Shown here: positions 24,689 to 33,456 of the stretch, piece by piece | Layout: the number at the start of each line of letters is the position of its first letter | Numbering within the stretch: position 1 is the stretch's first letter | From: Sulfurimonas sp. | GTDB lineage: Bacteria; Campylobacterota; Campylobacteria; Campylobacterales; Sulfurimonadaceae | Reading direction: 5' to 3' | Assembly: GCF_028713515.1 (NCBI RefSeq) | Contig: NZ_JAQTOD010000003.1 | Coordinates: 338,711-402,710, forward strand | DNA: 64,000 bases | The notes under the pieces: generated by a model | Told to the model about the DNA's origin: nothing | The model's database searches: none | Seen by the model: only the letters and a program-made list of their open reading frames with translations | Made by a program: the position numbers and the translations under genes

Positions 24689-26055
24689 AATTGTGGGGAA
24701 AAGATTCTCATAAGATTCTCTAAGATTCTTCGCGAGTAGGAAGCTTTTTTCATTTTTTGTACCGATCCTTCTGTTAGTTTTTTAATCCACTGCTCAACTT
24801 CAATCACAACTCTTTTGGTATATACAAAACTGACAACTTCGTAGTTAAGAAAAAGGCTTCTGTTGTCAATATTAACTGAGCCTAGCATCACGGCATACTC
24901 ATCAAAGAGTATCGCTTTTGCATGAAGCATTTTTTTGCTTAGTAGCACTATATCGACCTCATTCTCTTCGAGTTCACGCATATAACTGCTTCTAGCAACA
25001 TTGGCAATCCAATGTTTTGAATCATAAGGAGTAATTAGCTTTACATCAATGCCCTTATGTCTGGCAATAATAAGTGCTTTTAGGATGTTTTCATCTGGTA
25101 CAAAATATGGAGTAACTATCCATACTCTTTGTGTTGCGGCGTATATTGCACTTAGTAGAGCCTCATACAGTGCGTCACTTTTAACATCTGGACCAGAGGG
25201 GACAACTTGAACTAGGTCCTCTTGTGGTGAGGTAGAATTTTTTATTTTTGTTAAAATAGTCTCTCCACCAGCAAACTCAAAATCCGCTTTAAAAATATCA
25301 AGATATGGCAAAATAGCTTCCCCTTCAATTCGAAACAGCATATCAATCCACTGTTTTTTTGATGCTTTTGCCCCTAGGTACTCCTTGGAGATATTCATTC
25401 CTCCACTTACAACTGTCTGCTTATCAAAGATATATATTTTACGGTGATTTCGTAGATTTAGATAATTTTTAAATGGATTTTGTAAAATGGGATTAAAAAA
25501 TAGCACATGCGCACCTGCTTCTTTAAGGGGATTAAGTAAATATTGGTTAAAGTAGAGCCAGTACGAACCAACGCCATCAAGTAAGAGTTTAACATCAACT
25601 CCTTGTGCAGCCTTGTCTCGCAGTGCACTCAGGATGATTTTGCCAGTTTCATCATTGTTGAAAATATACATACCAATACAGATAGACTCTTTAGCACGAC
25701 TAATCTCATCCATTATAAGCTCAAAGGCTTCAACTCCATTAAAACATAACATCATTTTGTTTTTATAGGTTGTTGCAAAAATAGAGTGATGCTTCATAAC
25801 TGTTTCAATTGGGTTTAAATAAGGCGCATCTTTAGGAAGAGTGTTTTGAGGAAGCAATATTTTTTTTCTATTTTTTTGTCCCGCTTTTCTGTTACCAAAC
25901 ACAAAGTAAAAGGCAAAGGCGAGATATGGAAATAGCATAAGAACCATCAGCCAAGCTAAAATTGCACTATGATTTCTTCTGAGATAGAGCATGTGAAGAG
26001 CTACTATTGCTTGTGTGATAATAATAAGAGTGATATTGAAAGATAGATAACTCAT
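24685..26055 (-). CDS. cls: Cardiolipin synthase
   Basis: A 456-aa membrane phospholipase-D-type enzyme making cardiolipin from two phosphatidylglycerols. Two N-terminal helices (about 5-21 and 32-53) are followed by two HKD motifs: H204-K206-D211 in NHRKIYIFD with GGMN, and H378-K380-D385 in LHAKAILFD with GSVN. Both are complete. It is first of a two-gene unit with the EEP hydrolase and diverges from kdsA. Confidence 0.92.
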   Translation of the reverse strand: MSYLSFNITLIIITQAIVALHMLYLRRNHSAILAWLMVLMLFPYLAFAFYFVFGNRKAGQKNRKKILLPQNTLPKDAPYLNPIETVMKHHSIFATTYKNKMMLCFNGVEAFELIMDEISRAKESICIGMYIFNNDETGKIILSALRDKAAQGVDVKLLLDGVGSYWLYFNQYLLNPLKEAGAHVLFFNPILQNPFKNYLNLRNHRKIYIFDKQTVVSGGMNISKEYLGAKASKKQWIDMLFRIEGEAILPYLDIFKADFEFAGGETILTKIKNSTSPQEDLVQVVPSGPDVKSDALYEALLSAIYAATQRVWIVTPYFVPDENILKALIIARHKGIDVKLITPYDSKHWIANVARSSYMRELEENEVDIVLLSKKMLHAKAILFDEYAVMLGSVNIDNRSLFLNYEVVSFVYTKRVVIEVEQWIKKLTEGSVQKMKKASYSRRILENLMRIFSPQL

Positions 26056-26132
26056 TTCACTTTTTAAAATAATATATTAAATGCATATTTGAACCTCAAA
26101 AATAGTAACAGCTTTGATTAAACCCATTATGA

Positions 26133-26138
26133 TATAAT
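26133..26138 (+). promoter_or_regulatory. Extended -10 promoter of the kdsA operon
   Basis: TGATATAAT is an extended -10 box 27 nt before the kdsA ATG. The leader contains AAAGG. It likely drives kdsA through the M16-type gene. Confidence 0.6.
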
Positions 26139-26165
26139 TTTTTTCATTTTTAAAAGGTAAAATAT

Positions 26166-26957
26166 ATGAAACTACTAGCTGGACCTTGCGTTATTGAGAG
26201 TGAAGATAATATTTTTAAGATTGCTAAAGCGTTGGAAATTTATCAAAATGATAGCTCAATAGATTTTTACTTCAAATCTAGTTTTGATAAAGCAAACAGA
26301 ACAGCACTTGATAGTTTTCGCGGGCTTGGAATCGATGAAGGGCTTCGGATTTTAGAGAAGGTGAAAAATGATTTTGGTTACAAAATAGTAACAGATGTCC
26401 ATGAATCGCATCAAGTTGCTGTGGTTGCTGAGGTTGTAGATATGCTTCAAATTCCTGCGTTTTTATGCCGTCAAACAGATCTTTTGGTTGCGTGTGCTAA
26501 AACTACAAAAGAGGTAAATATCAAAAAAGGGCAGTTTATCAACCCCCCGGATATGAAGCACTCAGTTATGAAAGTGCTAAAAACTCGTGGATGTGATGAG
26601 GTTAGCTATGAAAACTCTAAAAAATATGGAGTCTATCTTTGTGAGAGAGGCTCATCTTTTGGTTATGGAAATATCGTTGTGGATATGCGCTCACTTGTTA
26701 TTATGAGGGAGTTTGCGCCGACTATTTTTGATGCAACTCACTCTGTTCAGATGCCTGGTTCTTTAGGCGGCAAAACAGGTGGAGACAGTTCTATGGTTCC
26801 GTATCTTGCAAAAGCTGCTGCTGCGGTTGGGGTTGATGGATTTTTCTTTGAAACTCACTTCGACCCAAGCATAGCACTTAGCGATGGACCAAATATGATA
26901 AAGCTTGATGAGTTAGAGAGTCTGATAAATAAAATTAAAAAAATTAGGGAGATATAA
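26166..26957 (+). CDS. kdsA: 3-deoxy-8-phosphooctulonate synthase
   Basis: A 263-aa KDO-8-phosphate synthase that joins arabinose-5-phosphate and PEP for the lipopolysaccharide core. Motifs: [10 protein letters not shown] at the start, [33 protein letters not shown] (the P-PDM form rather than the K-PQF form) and [11 protein letters not shown]. Cysteines in AGPC and the later CERG place it near metal-dependent forms. It heads a tight plus-strand operon: ribH starts one base after its stop. Confidence 0.95.
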   Translation: MKLLAGPCVIESEDNIFKIAKALEIYQNDSSIDFYFKSSFDKANRTALDSFRGLGIDEGLRILEKVKNDFGYKIVTDVHESHQVAVVAEVVDMLQIPAFLCRQTDLLVACAKTTKEVNIKKGQFINPPDMKHSVMKVLKTRGCDEVSYENSKKYGVYLCERGSSFGYGNIVVDMRSLVIMREFAPTIFDATHSVQMPGSLGGKTGGDSSMVPYLAKAAAAVGVDGFFFETHFDPSIALSDGPNMIKLDELESLINKIKKIREI

Positions 26958-26958
26958 G

Positions 26959-27429
26959 ATGAATATCATAGAAGGCAAATTAAAAGTAATAAATGGCAAA
27001 AAAGTTGCTATTGTAAGCACAAGATGGAATCATTTCATTGTTGATAGATTAGTTGAGGGTGCTAAAGATGCATTTTTTCGTCATGGTGGGGAAGAGGCGG
27101 ATTTAACTCATGTTTTAGCGCCTGGTGCATTTGAGCTCCCGATGGTAATTGAGCAACTTTTAGCAAGTGGAAAATATGATGCTATTTGTGCTCTTGGTGC
27201 GGTAATTCGTGGTTCAACTCCTCATTTTGATTATGTTAGTGCTGAAGCAACTAAAGGAATCGCTACTGTTAGTCTGAAACATAAAAAACCGGTATCTTTT
27301 GGACTTTTAACAACAGATACAATTGAGCAGGCAATCGAGAGAGCTGGAACAAAAGCCGGAAATAAGGGCTTTGAGGCGATGACTGTTGTTATAGAGATGC
27401 TTGATCTTTATGAAGCGATAGGTGCGTAA
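26959..27429 (+). CDS. ribH: 6,7-dimethyl-8-ribityllumazine synthase
   Basis: A 156-aa riboflavin-pathway enzyme that condenses the ribityl pyrimidine with dihydroxybutanone phosphate. Motifs: [37 protein letters not shown] (with the catalytic His after STP), and [16 protein letters not shown]. Length is normal. It lies between kdsA and nusB, an arrangement common in proteobacteria. Confidence 0.95.
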   Translation: MNIIEGKLKVINGKKVAIVSTRWNHFIVDRLVEGAKDAFFRHGGEEADLTHVLAPGAFELPMVIEQLLASGKYDAICALGAVIRGSTPHFDYVSAEATKGIATVSLKHKKPVSFGLLTTDTIEQAIERAGTKAGNKGFEAMTVVIEMLDLYEAIGA

Positions 27430-27431
27430 TT

Positions 27432-27830
27432 ATGGCGACTAGACATCAGGCTAGAATGGCGGTTGTAAGTCTGCTATACGCTTTTGATTTGGGAAATGGA
27501 AATATCGCAGAACATACAGACGAGATTCTAGAAGAGAAAAAAATCAGAAACAAGCAAAAAGATTTTGCGCTTACATTGTATGAGGGTGTCATGCAAAATA
27601 TAGAGGCTTGCGATGAGGCAATTGTTAAACATCTTAAAGAGTGGGATTTTGAGAGACTAGGAGCGATTGAGAGAGCCACTCTTAGACTTGCAACTTATGA
27701 AATACTTTTTGGAGGGCTTGATTCTGCTGTTGTTATAAATGAAGCGGTGGAAATCACAAAAGCATTTGGAACAGAACAGTCGCCAAAGTTTATAAATGGC
27801 GTACTTGACGCTATTTCAAAAGATAAATAA
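27432..27830 (+). CDS. nusB: Transcription antitermination factor NusB
   Basis: A 132-aa all-helical RNA-binding protein that joins NusE at boxA to allow processive rRNA transcription. The N-terminus TRHQARMAVVSLLYAFD and the C-terminal SAVVINEAVEITKAFG-EQSPKFINGVLD are family hallmarks. It follows ribH by 2 nt. A probable rRNA leader, its expected target, lies at the end of the window. Confidence 0.95.
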   Translation: MATRHQARMAVVSLLYAFDLGNGNIAEHTDEILEEKKIRNKQKDFALTLYEGVMQNIEACDEAIVKHLKEWDFERLGAIERATLRLATYEILFGGLDSAVVINEAVEITKAFGTEQSPKFINGVLDAISKDK

Positions 27831-27839
27831 ATTAAATAG

Positions 27840-28889
27840 ATGAAAAGATTAACAAAACAAGAAGCGCTTGAGCTTATTAAAAATGCAGATCTCAAAGAGT
27901 TGGGTCGAATGGCAACTGCTCGAAAAAAAGAGCTTCATCCAGACGGTGTTACAACTTTTGTGGTCGATAGAAATATTAACTATACAAATATTTGTTGGGT
28001 TGATTGCAAGTTTTGTGCATTTTATAGACATGAAAAAGATGCAGATGCTTATGTTTTAACTTATGATGAGATAGATGAAAAAATCGATGAACTTTTGGAG
28101 ATTGGTGGAACGCAGATACTTTTTCAAGGCGGAGTTCATCCGAAGCTAAAGATTGAGTGGTATGAGGATATGGTTGAACATATTCACACAAAATATCCAA
28201 CAATTACTATCCATGGATTCTCTTCAATTGAGATAGATTTTATAGCAAAAGTCTCGCATATAAGCGTCGAAGAGGTTTTAGAGCGTTTGAAAGTTAAAGG
28301 CCTAGCATCAATCCCTGGTGCTGGTGCTGAGATACTGAGTGATAAAGTAAGAGACATCATTGCACCTAAAAAGATTGATAGCGAAGTGTGGGTTGATATT
28401 CACAGAAAGGCTCATAAACTTGGTATCATGTCAACGGCTACGATGATGTATGGAACGGTTGAGAGCGATGAGGATATCATAGATCACTTCGATATGATAA
28501 GAGAGCTTCAAGATGAGACTGGTGGATTTAGAGCTTTTATTATGTGGAGTTTTCAAGGTAAAAATACAGAGCTTCTTCGCCTAATTCCAGATATGGATAA
28601 ACCATCTTCAAATCGTTATCTAAGACTTTTAGCGGTTGCGAGACTCTATCTTGACAATGTACCAAATATCCAGAGCTCATGGGTAACACAAGGACCATAT
28701 ATTGGGCAGATGGCTCTCTCTTTTGGAGCAAATGATTTGGGCTCAACCATGATGGAAGAAAATGTTGTAAGCAGTGCTGGAGTGGCGTATAAAATGGCGA
28801 AAGAGGAGATGGTTCATCTCATAAGAAACATTGGAGAGATTCCAGCTATAAGAAATACGGCTTATGAGATTTTAGAGAAGTTCGCATAG
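27840..28889 (+). CDS. mqnC: Cyclic dehypoxanthine futalosine synthase
   Basis: A 349-aa radical-SAM enzyme of the futalosine route to menaquinone, found in Campylobacterota. The iron-sulfur motif is C52-x3-C56-x2-C59 in NICWVDCKFCAFYR, and IGGTQILFQGGVHP, GFSSIEIDFIA and MWSFQGKNTEL are MqnC hallmarks, distinguishing it from MqnE. It is 9 nt after nusB. The downstream M16-type gene starts at the base after its stop. Confidence 0.92.
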   Translation: MKRLTKQEALELIKNADLKELGRMATARKKELHPDGVTTFVVDRNINYTNICWVDCKFCAFYRHEKDADAYVLTYDEIDEKIDELLEIGGTQILFQGGVHPKLKIEWYEDMVEHIHTKYPTITIHGFSSIEIDFIAKVSHISVEEVLERLKVKGLASIPGAGAEILSDKVRDIIAPKKIDSEVWVDIHRKAHKLGIMSTATMMYGTVESDEDIIDHFDMIRELQDETGGFRAFIMWSFQGKNTELLRLIPDMDKPSSNRYLRLLAVARLYLDNVPNIQSSWVTQGPYIGQMALSFGANDLGSTMMEENVVSSAGVAYKMAKEEMVHLIRNIGEIPAIRNTAYEILEKFA

Positions 28890-30173
28890 ATGATAAAAAT
28901 ATTTTTAACACTACTAATTTTAGGAAGTACAATAATGGCGACAGTTATACAAGAGATAAAAGTAAATGATATAGTCGTACCAATCATAATAGAGCAAGAT
29001 AAAAGGTTACCATTAGCAACCGTGCAGTTTGTTTTTAAAAACAGCGGAAGCATCTCGGATGAGAAAAAAGTAGGATTAGCAAGATTTTGTGCAAAAGTTA
29101 TGAATGAAGGTACACTAAAACTCGGCAGTAATGCTTTTGCTGAGGCTCTTGAAGCTAAAGCTATACATATCTCTGCCACTGCCGGAAAAGAGACTTTTGT
29201 TGTTGAACTAGGGTCGCTTAAAGGGCAACTAGATGAAGGACTTGGCTATTTCGATAGGCTTCTGCAAGACCCAAATCTTAGTGAAGATGTCATAAGTAAA
29301 GTTAAAACTACAACAATTGGCTCTATCAGCTCAAAAGTAAATGATTATGATTATGTCGCTTCAAACGCACTAAAAGCGATGCTTTTTAACGATACGCCGA
29401 TGGCAAATAACGACTCTGGAACTATAGAGAGTGTAAAGAGCATTGAGCTTAGTGATGTAAAAGAGTTTCTCTCAAACCATCTTGTAGGCTCAAACCTTGT
29501 TGTTATGGTTGGAGGAGATGTTGAGATAGAAGATATAAAAGTAAAAATCTCTAAGATAATCGCTAACATAAAAAAAGGTACTGTAGGTTCTCTTAAGCAT
29601 CATGAAGTAGTTGTTAAACCTAGCGAGAGTGTTATCAAAAAAGAGACCCAGCAGGCTTATATATACTTTGGTTCACCATATAACATGAGAGTAGATTTTA
29701 GTGATAATTATAAAGCAAGAGTAGCGTCATATATTTTAGGCGCTGGTGGTTTTGGTTCAAGACTTATGGAAGAGATAAGAGTGAAAAAAGGTTTAGCGTA
29801 CTCGGCTTATGCAAAAACAAATGTAAGTCAATCTAGCTCTTATATGAGTGGATATTTGCAAACAAAACTAGAGTCACAAGAGGATGCTAAAAAGAGCGTT
29901 AAAGAGGTCATTGAGAATTTTGTTAAAAATGGTGTAACAAAAGATGAGCTAGAGCAGACTAAAAAATTTATGCTTGGAAGTGAACCCTTAAGGGTTGAGA
30001 CGATGAGCCAAAGATTAAGCCGTGCATTTATGGAGTTTTATGATGGTAGAGAGCTTGGACACTCACTAAAAGAGCTAGAACTTATCAAAAATCTAAAATT
30101 GGATGATTTAAACAGTTTCATAAAAGAGCATACAGAGATACAAGAACTTAGCTTCTCGATTGTGACAAAGTAA
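28890..30173 (+). CDS. M16-family peptidase homolog lacking the zinc motif
   Basis: A 427-aa protein with an N-terminal hydrophobic signal or anchor (about 3-18) and two M16-type domains, including GAGGFGSRLMEEIRVKKGLAYSAYA (about 285-310) from the second domain. The first-domain HxxEH that binds zinc is replaced: the expected HFLEH position reads RFCAK in VGLARFCAKVMNEGT. Catalysis is therefore not expected unless a partner supplies it; M16B proteins often work as pairs of active and inactive subunits, and no active partner is in this window. It abuts mqnC directly. Confidence 0.82.
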   Translation: MIKIFLTLLILGSTIMATVIQEIKVNDIVVPIIIEQDKRLPLATVQFVFKNSGSISDEKKVGLARFCAKVMNEGTLKLGSNAFAEALEAKAIHISATAGKETFVVELGSLKGQLDEGLGYFDRLLQDPNLSEDVISKVKTTTIGSISSKVNDYDYVASNALKAMLFNDTPMANNDSGTIESVKSIELSDVKEFLSNHLVGSNLVVMVGGDVEIEDIKVKISKIIANIKKGTVGSLKHHEVVVKPSESVIKKETQQAYIYFGSPYNMRVDFSDNYKARVASYILGAGGFGSRLMEEIRVKKGLAYSAYAKTNVSQSSSYMSGYLQTKLESQEDAKKSVKEVIENFVKNGVTKDELEQTKKFMLGSEPLRVETMSQRLSRAFMEFYDGRELGHSLKELELIKNLKLDDLNSFIKEHTEIQELSFSIVTK

Positions 30174-30224
30174 TCCAAAAATATGACAATTTGCAATATT
30201 TTTTAATAAAAAAGTGTTTTTGAT

Positions 30225-30230
30225 TATAAT
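30225..30230 (+). promoter_or_regulatory. -10 box of the recG leader transcript
   Basis: TATAAT lies in a T-rich context 187 nt before the first downstream ATG. It predicts a long leader RNA. Confidence 0.55.
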
Positions 30231-30231
30231 A

Positions 30232-30416
30232 CCTCTTGTCGCCACCGATTAAGGCGGGACAATTTTAGCATGAGGAAGTTAAGATAAATACTCTTAACAT
30301 AATCCTGAAAAATATTAATGATTTTCTATGTGATTATCAAATTTTTTCAGAATTTTAACCAGGGGGCTCGACCTTCTTGTTTTTCAAGTGCTATGGTAAT
30401 ATAAAAAGGAAAAAGT
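30232..30416 (+). ncRNA. Structured leader or small RNA upstream of recG
   Basis: About 185 nt without a gene between the TATAAT and the small ORF. It can form several helices: CCTC (30232) with GAGG (30272), TTGTC+GCC with GGC+GACAA inside it, a perfect 7-bp hairpin GTTAAGA/TCTTAAC (30278-30298), and CTGAAAAA with TTTTTCAG (30305-30350). A further G-rich patch (CAGGGGGCTCG) lies near 30360. I do not recognise a known riboswitch class. It may be a regulatory leader for the following genes or a separate small RNA. Confidence 0.4.
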
Positions 30417-30527
30417 ATGCAAAATATAGAAGATACAATTTTGACTGTAATGCTTATGTTTATGGTGTTTGTGATAGGCAATTTATACTCACGAGTTAAG
30501 AAACTAGAGAACAAACTAGGCAGATAA
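30417..30527 (+). CDS. Small membrane protein upstream of recG (36 aa)
   Basis: An ATG with a strong AAAAGGA ribosome site opens a 36-codon frame ending 2 nt before the recG ATG. The product has an acidic start (MQNIEDTI), one hydrophobic helix rich in Met and Val (about 8-21) and a basic tail (YSRVKKLENKLGR). The translation signals and spacing make it very likely real and co-translated with recG. No family is recognised. Confidence 0.65.
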   Translation: MQNIEDTILTVMLMFMVFVIGNLYSRVKKLENKLGR

Positions 30528-30529
30528 CT

Positions 30530-32341
30530 ATGAGTTTTACAAAAGAGCAAGAGGAGAAGTTTAAAAAACTTGGTATAGCTTCTTGCTTGGAACTTGCCAT
30601 AATTATCCCATCTAGCTATGAAGATTTACGACTTCATGATGAGCTTAGACCCCAAGAATCACAGCTTATAGACGCAACGGTTGAGTCGATTCACCGCTCC
30701 CAAAATTCAATTCAGATAACTTTTTATGCACATAATTTTGATGCTTTAATAAAAGGGGTTATTTTTCATCCAAAACCATATATGCTTCATCAATTTAGGG
30801 TTGGTATGCGAGACTATTTTTATGGTAGTATTGAGTGCAATAGCGGATTTTGCACTATGAGTATGCCAAAAAAAGTGATAAATATCGGTGCAATTACTCC
30901 AAAATATAAAACAACACTAAGAAGCGATGTCATGAGCCGTCTTGTTCAAGAGGTTCTGACAAAAGAGAATCTTTTAAGTGACGGAGTAAGAAAAGATATA
31001 GCAGATAAAGTGCTGGAGTTTCATTTTCCAAAAGATAATAGTCCTAATTTGCGAGAGCTATCCAAAGAGAGTTTGGATGCTCTAAAATATCTTGAGCTTT
31101 TTATTTACATGAGGCAGTTGTCTGGAAAAAGAAGATATTTTAAATCTATATCTTATGCCGGCGGCAACTATAAAGAGTGGGCAGAAAAATTGCCATTCGA
31201 GCTCACAAAAGCACAGCAAGAAGCCATAGAGGATATAAAAAAAGATTTCTCTAGCGGAGTTTCTGCAAAAAGAGTTGTTGTTGGCGATGTTGGAAGCGGT
31301 AAAACTATGGTTATTCTTGCATCATGTTTTATGATGCTGCCACACCGCTCAGTGCTTATGGCACCGACCACAATTTTAGCAAATCAGCTATTTGAAGAGG
31401 CAAAAAAATTTCTCCCCGATATAAAGATTGCCATAATTACAAATAAAACAAAGAAGATGGATTTGAGTAGTTTTGACTTTATCATCGGCACACATGCACT
31501 TCTTTATAGAGAGTTGCCGCCATCTTCGCTTATAATGATTGATGAGCAACATCGCTTTGGAGTTGTGCAGAGAAATACGCTTGAAAAGTTTATAGATAGC
31601 ACCACGCAAAGAGCGCATTTTCTGCAGTTCTCAGCAACTCCAATCCCAAGAACACAGGCGATGATAGATAGTGCGCATATTGATGTTTCACTAATAACTT
31701 CAACACCTTTTAAAAAAGATATAACAAGCAAAATTATTCACAAGAGTGATTTTGCGGAGTTATTAGAGCATATTAAAAGTGAGATAAGTTTTGGTAATCA
31801 GGTGCTTTTGGTTTATCCGCTTGTAGAGCAGAGCGAGGTTTTGGAGTACCAGAGCATACAAGAGGCTAGGGGATATTGGGAAAAAAGATTTCAAAATGTT
31901 TATGTTACTCACGGTAAAGACAAAGAGAAAGAGGAGGTGCTTTTAGCATTTCGTGAAAAAGGAGATATTCTGATAGCCACAACAGTTGTGGAAGTTGGTA
32001 TCTCTCTTCCAAAACTTAGTACAGTTGTTATAGTTGGAGCCGAGAGATTAGGTCTATCAACACTTCATCAGCTTCGTGGAAGAGTTAGTAGAACGGGTTT
32101 AAAGGGATACTGCTTTTTATATACAAATAAAAATAGCTCCCAGAGACTAGAGAAATTTACACAAACCATAAGTGGATTTGACATAGCAAATCTGGATCTT
32201 AAATACCGAAAAAGCGGTGACTTGCTAAGAGGCACAACGCAAAGCGGAAGTGAGTTTAAGTGGGTTGATTTGGCAGAAGATGAAGAGATAGTTAAGAGTG
32301 TAAAAGATGATTTGGTTAAATTAACGAATCTTTCGCACTAA
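30530..32341 (+). CDS. recG: ATP-dependent DNA helicase RecG
   Basis: A 603-aa helicase that remodels stalled replication forks. Walker A is GDVGSGKT (252-259), the DExH box is DEQH (338-341) in MIDEQHRFG, and the motif after is QFSATPIPRT. The later GRVSRTGLKGYCFLY is motif VI. An OB-type wedge domain occupies the N-terminal part. It is shorter than the E. coli protein (about 690), as is normal in Campylobacterota. The downstream hairpin overlaps its stop codon. Confidence 0.93.
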   Translation: MSFTKEQEEKFKKLGIASCLELAIIIPSSYEDLRLHDELRPQESQLIDATVESIHRSQNSIQITFYAHNFDALIKGVIFHPKPYMLHQFRVGMRDYFYGSIECNSGFCTMSMPKKVINIGAITPKYKTTLRSDVMSRLVQEVLTKENLLSDGVRKDIADKVLEFHFPKDNSPNLRELSKESLDALKYLELFIYMRQLSGKRRYFKSISYAGGNYKEWAEKLPFELTKAQQEAIEDIKKDFSSGVSAKRVVVGDVGSGKTMVILASCFMMLPHRSVLMAPTTILANQLFEEAKKFLPDIKIAIITNKTKKMDLSSFDFIIGTHALLYRELPPSSLIMIDEQHRFGVVQRNTLEKFIDSTTQRAHFLQFSATPIPRTQAMIDSAHIDVSLITSTPFKKDITSKIIHKSDFAELLEHIKSEISFGNQVLLVYPLVEQSEVLEYQSIQEARGYWEKRFQNVYVTHGKDKEKEEVLLAFREKGDILIATTVVEVGISLPKLSTVVIVGAERLGLSTLHQLRGRVSRTGLKGYCFLYTNKNSSQRLEKFTQTISGFDIANLDLKYRKSGDLLRGTTQSGSEFKWVDLAEDEEIVKSVKDDLVKLTNLSH

Positions 32342-32353
32342 TGCAAAAGATTC
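32326..32353. terminator. Hairpin between convergent recG and hpf
   Basis: GAATCTTTCGCA and TGCAAAAGATTC pair over 12 positions with one mismatch around a 4-nt loop, spanning the recG stop codon. It may serve both convergent transcripts. Confidence 0.5.
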
Positions 32354-32368
32354 AGATAATAGCATCGA

Positions 32369-32905
32369 CTAATACAATCCAAATTTAGAGTCATTTCTTT
32401 TATATAAAACACGAGTTTTTCCATCATGACCTATAAAAATCTCAAATAGTTTTCCACTCTCTTTTAGGTCTTGAAGAACATCTTCAACTTCGCGAGGCTT
32501 GTAGAGTGCTAGTTCAACAGGAACTATCTCATCTTCCATAGCTTCTGCTATTGCGTGCAGGTCAATCTTGGTTTCAGCTTTCGCTTCATTCATGCCAACT
32601 TTATTATGGTCACTCTCTCTCTCGTGTATTCGCCCCATTGCTTTTTGTGCTCTTGCGGTTGCTAAATCAATCGCAGTGTAGAGGTCTTGGTCATTTTGAC
32701 TAATAACAATAGAGTTTTTATGGGCAAGATTTATAACAAACTCAACTACTGATTGCTCTTTACCTTTTTTGGTTTGTTTGGATGCTATTACATTTACAGA
32801 TATTATGTCCATGTGAAATTTGCTAAGTGTGTCGATCGACGTTGTCATGTGAGTTTTAATAGCGTCAGTTAGCTCTAAATGACGCCCTGTTAGAGAAATG
32901 TTCAT
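32369..32905 (-). CDS. hpf: Long ribosome hibernation-promoting factor
   Basis: A 178-aa long-form HPF. The N-terminal domain (about 1-100) binds the 30S subunit and includes DLYTAIDLATARAQKAMGRIHERES. The C-terminal domain (about 120-178) with VVRxK-like EDVLQDLKESGKLFEIFIGHDGKTRVLYKR drives 100S ribosome dimerisation. I start at the ATG 32905 because AAAGGA precedes it; a reading from 32926 adds seven residues. It is the second hibernation factor here. Confidence 0.9.
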   Translation of the reverse strand: MNISLTGRHLELTDAIKTHMTTSIDTLSKFHMDIISVNVIASKQTKKGKEQSVVEFVINLAHKNSIVISQNDQDLYTAIDLATARAQKAMGRIHERESDHNKVGMNEAKAETKIDLHAIAEAMEDEIVPVELALYKPREVEDVLQDLKESGKLFEIFIGHDGKTRVLYKRNDSKFGLY

Positions 32906-32961
32906 TGTAAATCCTTTAATAATCAAGTGTAAAATATTATAACATTAAAAAGTTTACATAG

Positions 32962-33456
32962 TTAGAGTTTTTGTATAGTTCTTCGGAAGTATGTTATTGG
33001 TTCATTAGCAATGCTTGAGTCATGTAGTGTTATTGTTATATCCATTAAAACCGAACCATTTTGTTCTGGGGTTGTTATGTATAGTGGAGATGTTGGATTG
33101 TAAGGTGTACATGCTGTTCCCGCTATATTAGTAGCAGGTCCTGTATAGATATATTGCATACTAATATTGGCATCGTATTGTATTTCGCCCGCATTTCCTA
33201 AAACTTGATTAAAACTATTTTGACATCCATTGTTTGCTATCTCTAAAAGAGCAAGTTCAGCAGCACTTCTTGAGTATAAAACTGCCTGCTCGTAAAGATA
33301 CAAATCTGCTGTTTTTTTAGTTGTCTCAGATGTCAGAATAAGTGATAAAACCATTATGGTTGATATCACAACCACAACAATAATTGCCATTATCATCGCA
33401 ATTCCAGCTCTTTTGCCCTTGAAATTTGTTCTTAAAATATAGTTTTTTCTTTGCAT
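32962..33456 (-). CDS. PilX-like minor pilin / type IV pilus assembly protein
   Basis: A 164-aa protein with a basic N-terminus (RTNFKGKRAG) and a long hydrophobic helix AMIMAIIVVVVISTIMVLSLIL. The helix follows Gly without the Glu5 of major pilins, as in PilX and related minor pilins. Two Cys (NGCQN and GTACTP) may form a disulfide. It overlaps the upstream pilin gene by 25 nt, so it is translationally linked to that gene cluster. The exact start is uncertain: the ATG used is at 33456. Confidence 0.65.
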   Translation of the reverse strand: MQRKNYILRTNFKGKRAGIAMIMAIIVVVVISTIMVLSLILTSETTKKTADLYLYEQAVLYSRSAAELALLEIANNGCQNSFNQVLGNAGEIQYDANISMQYIYTGPATNIAGTACTPYNPTSPLYITTPEQNGSVLMDITITLHDSSIANEPITYFRRTIQKL

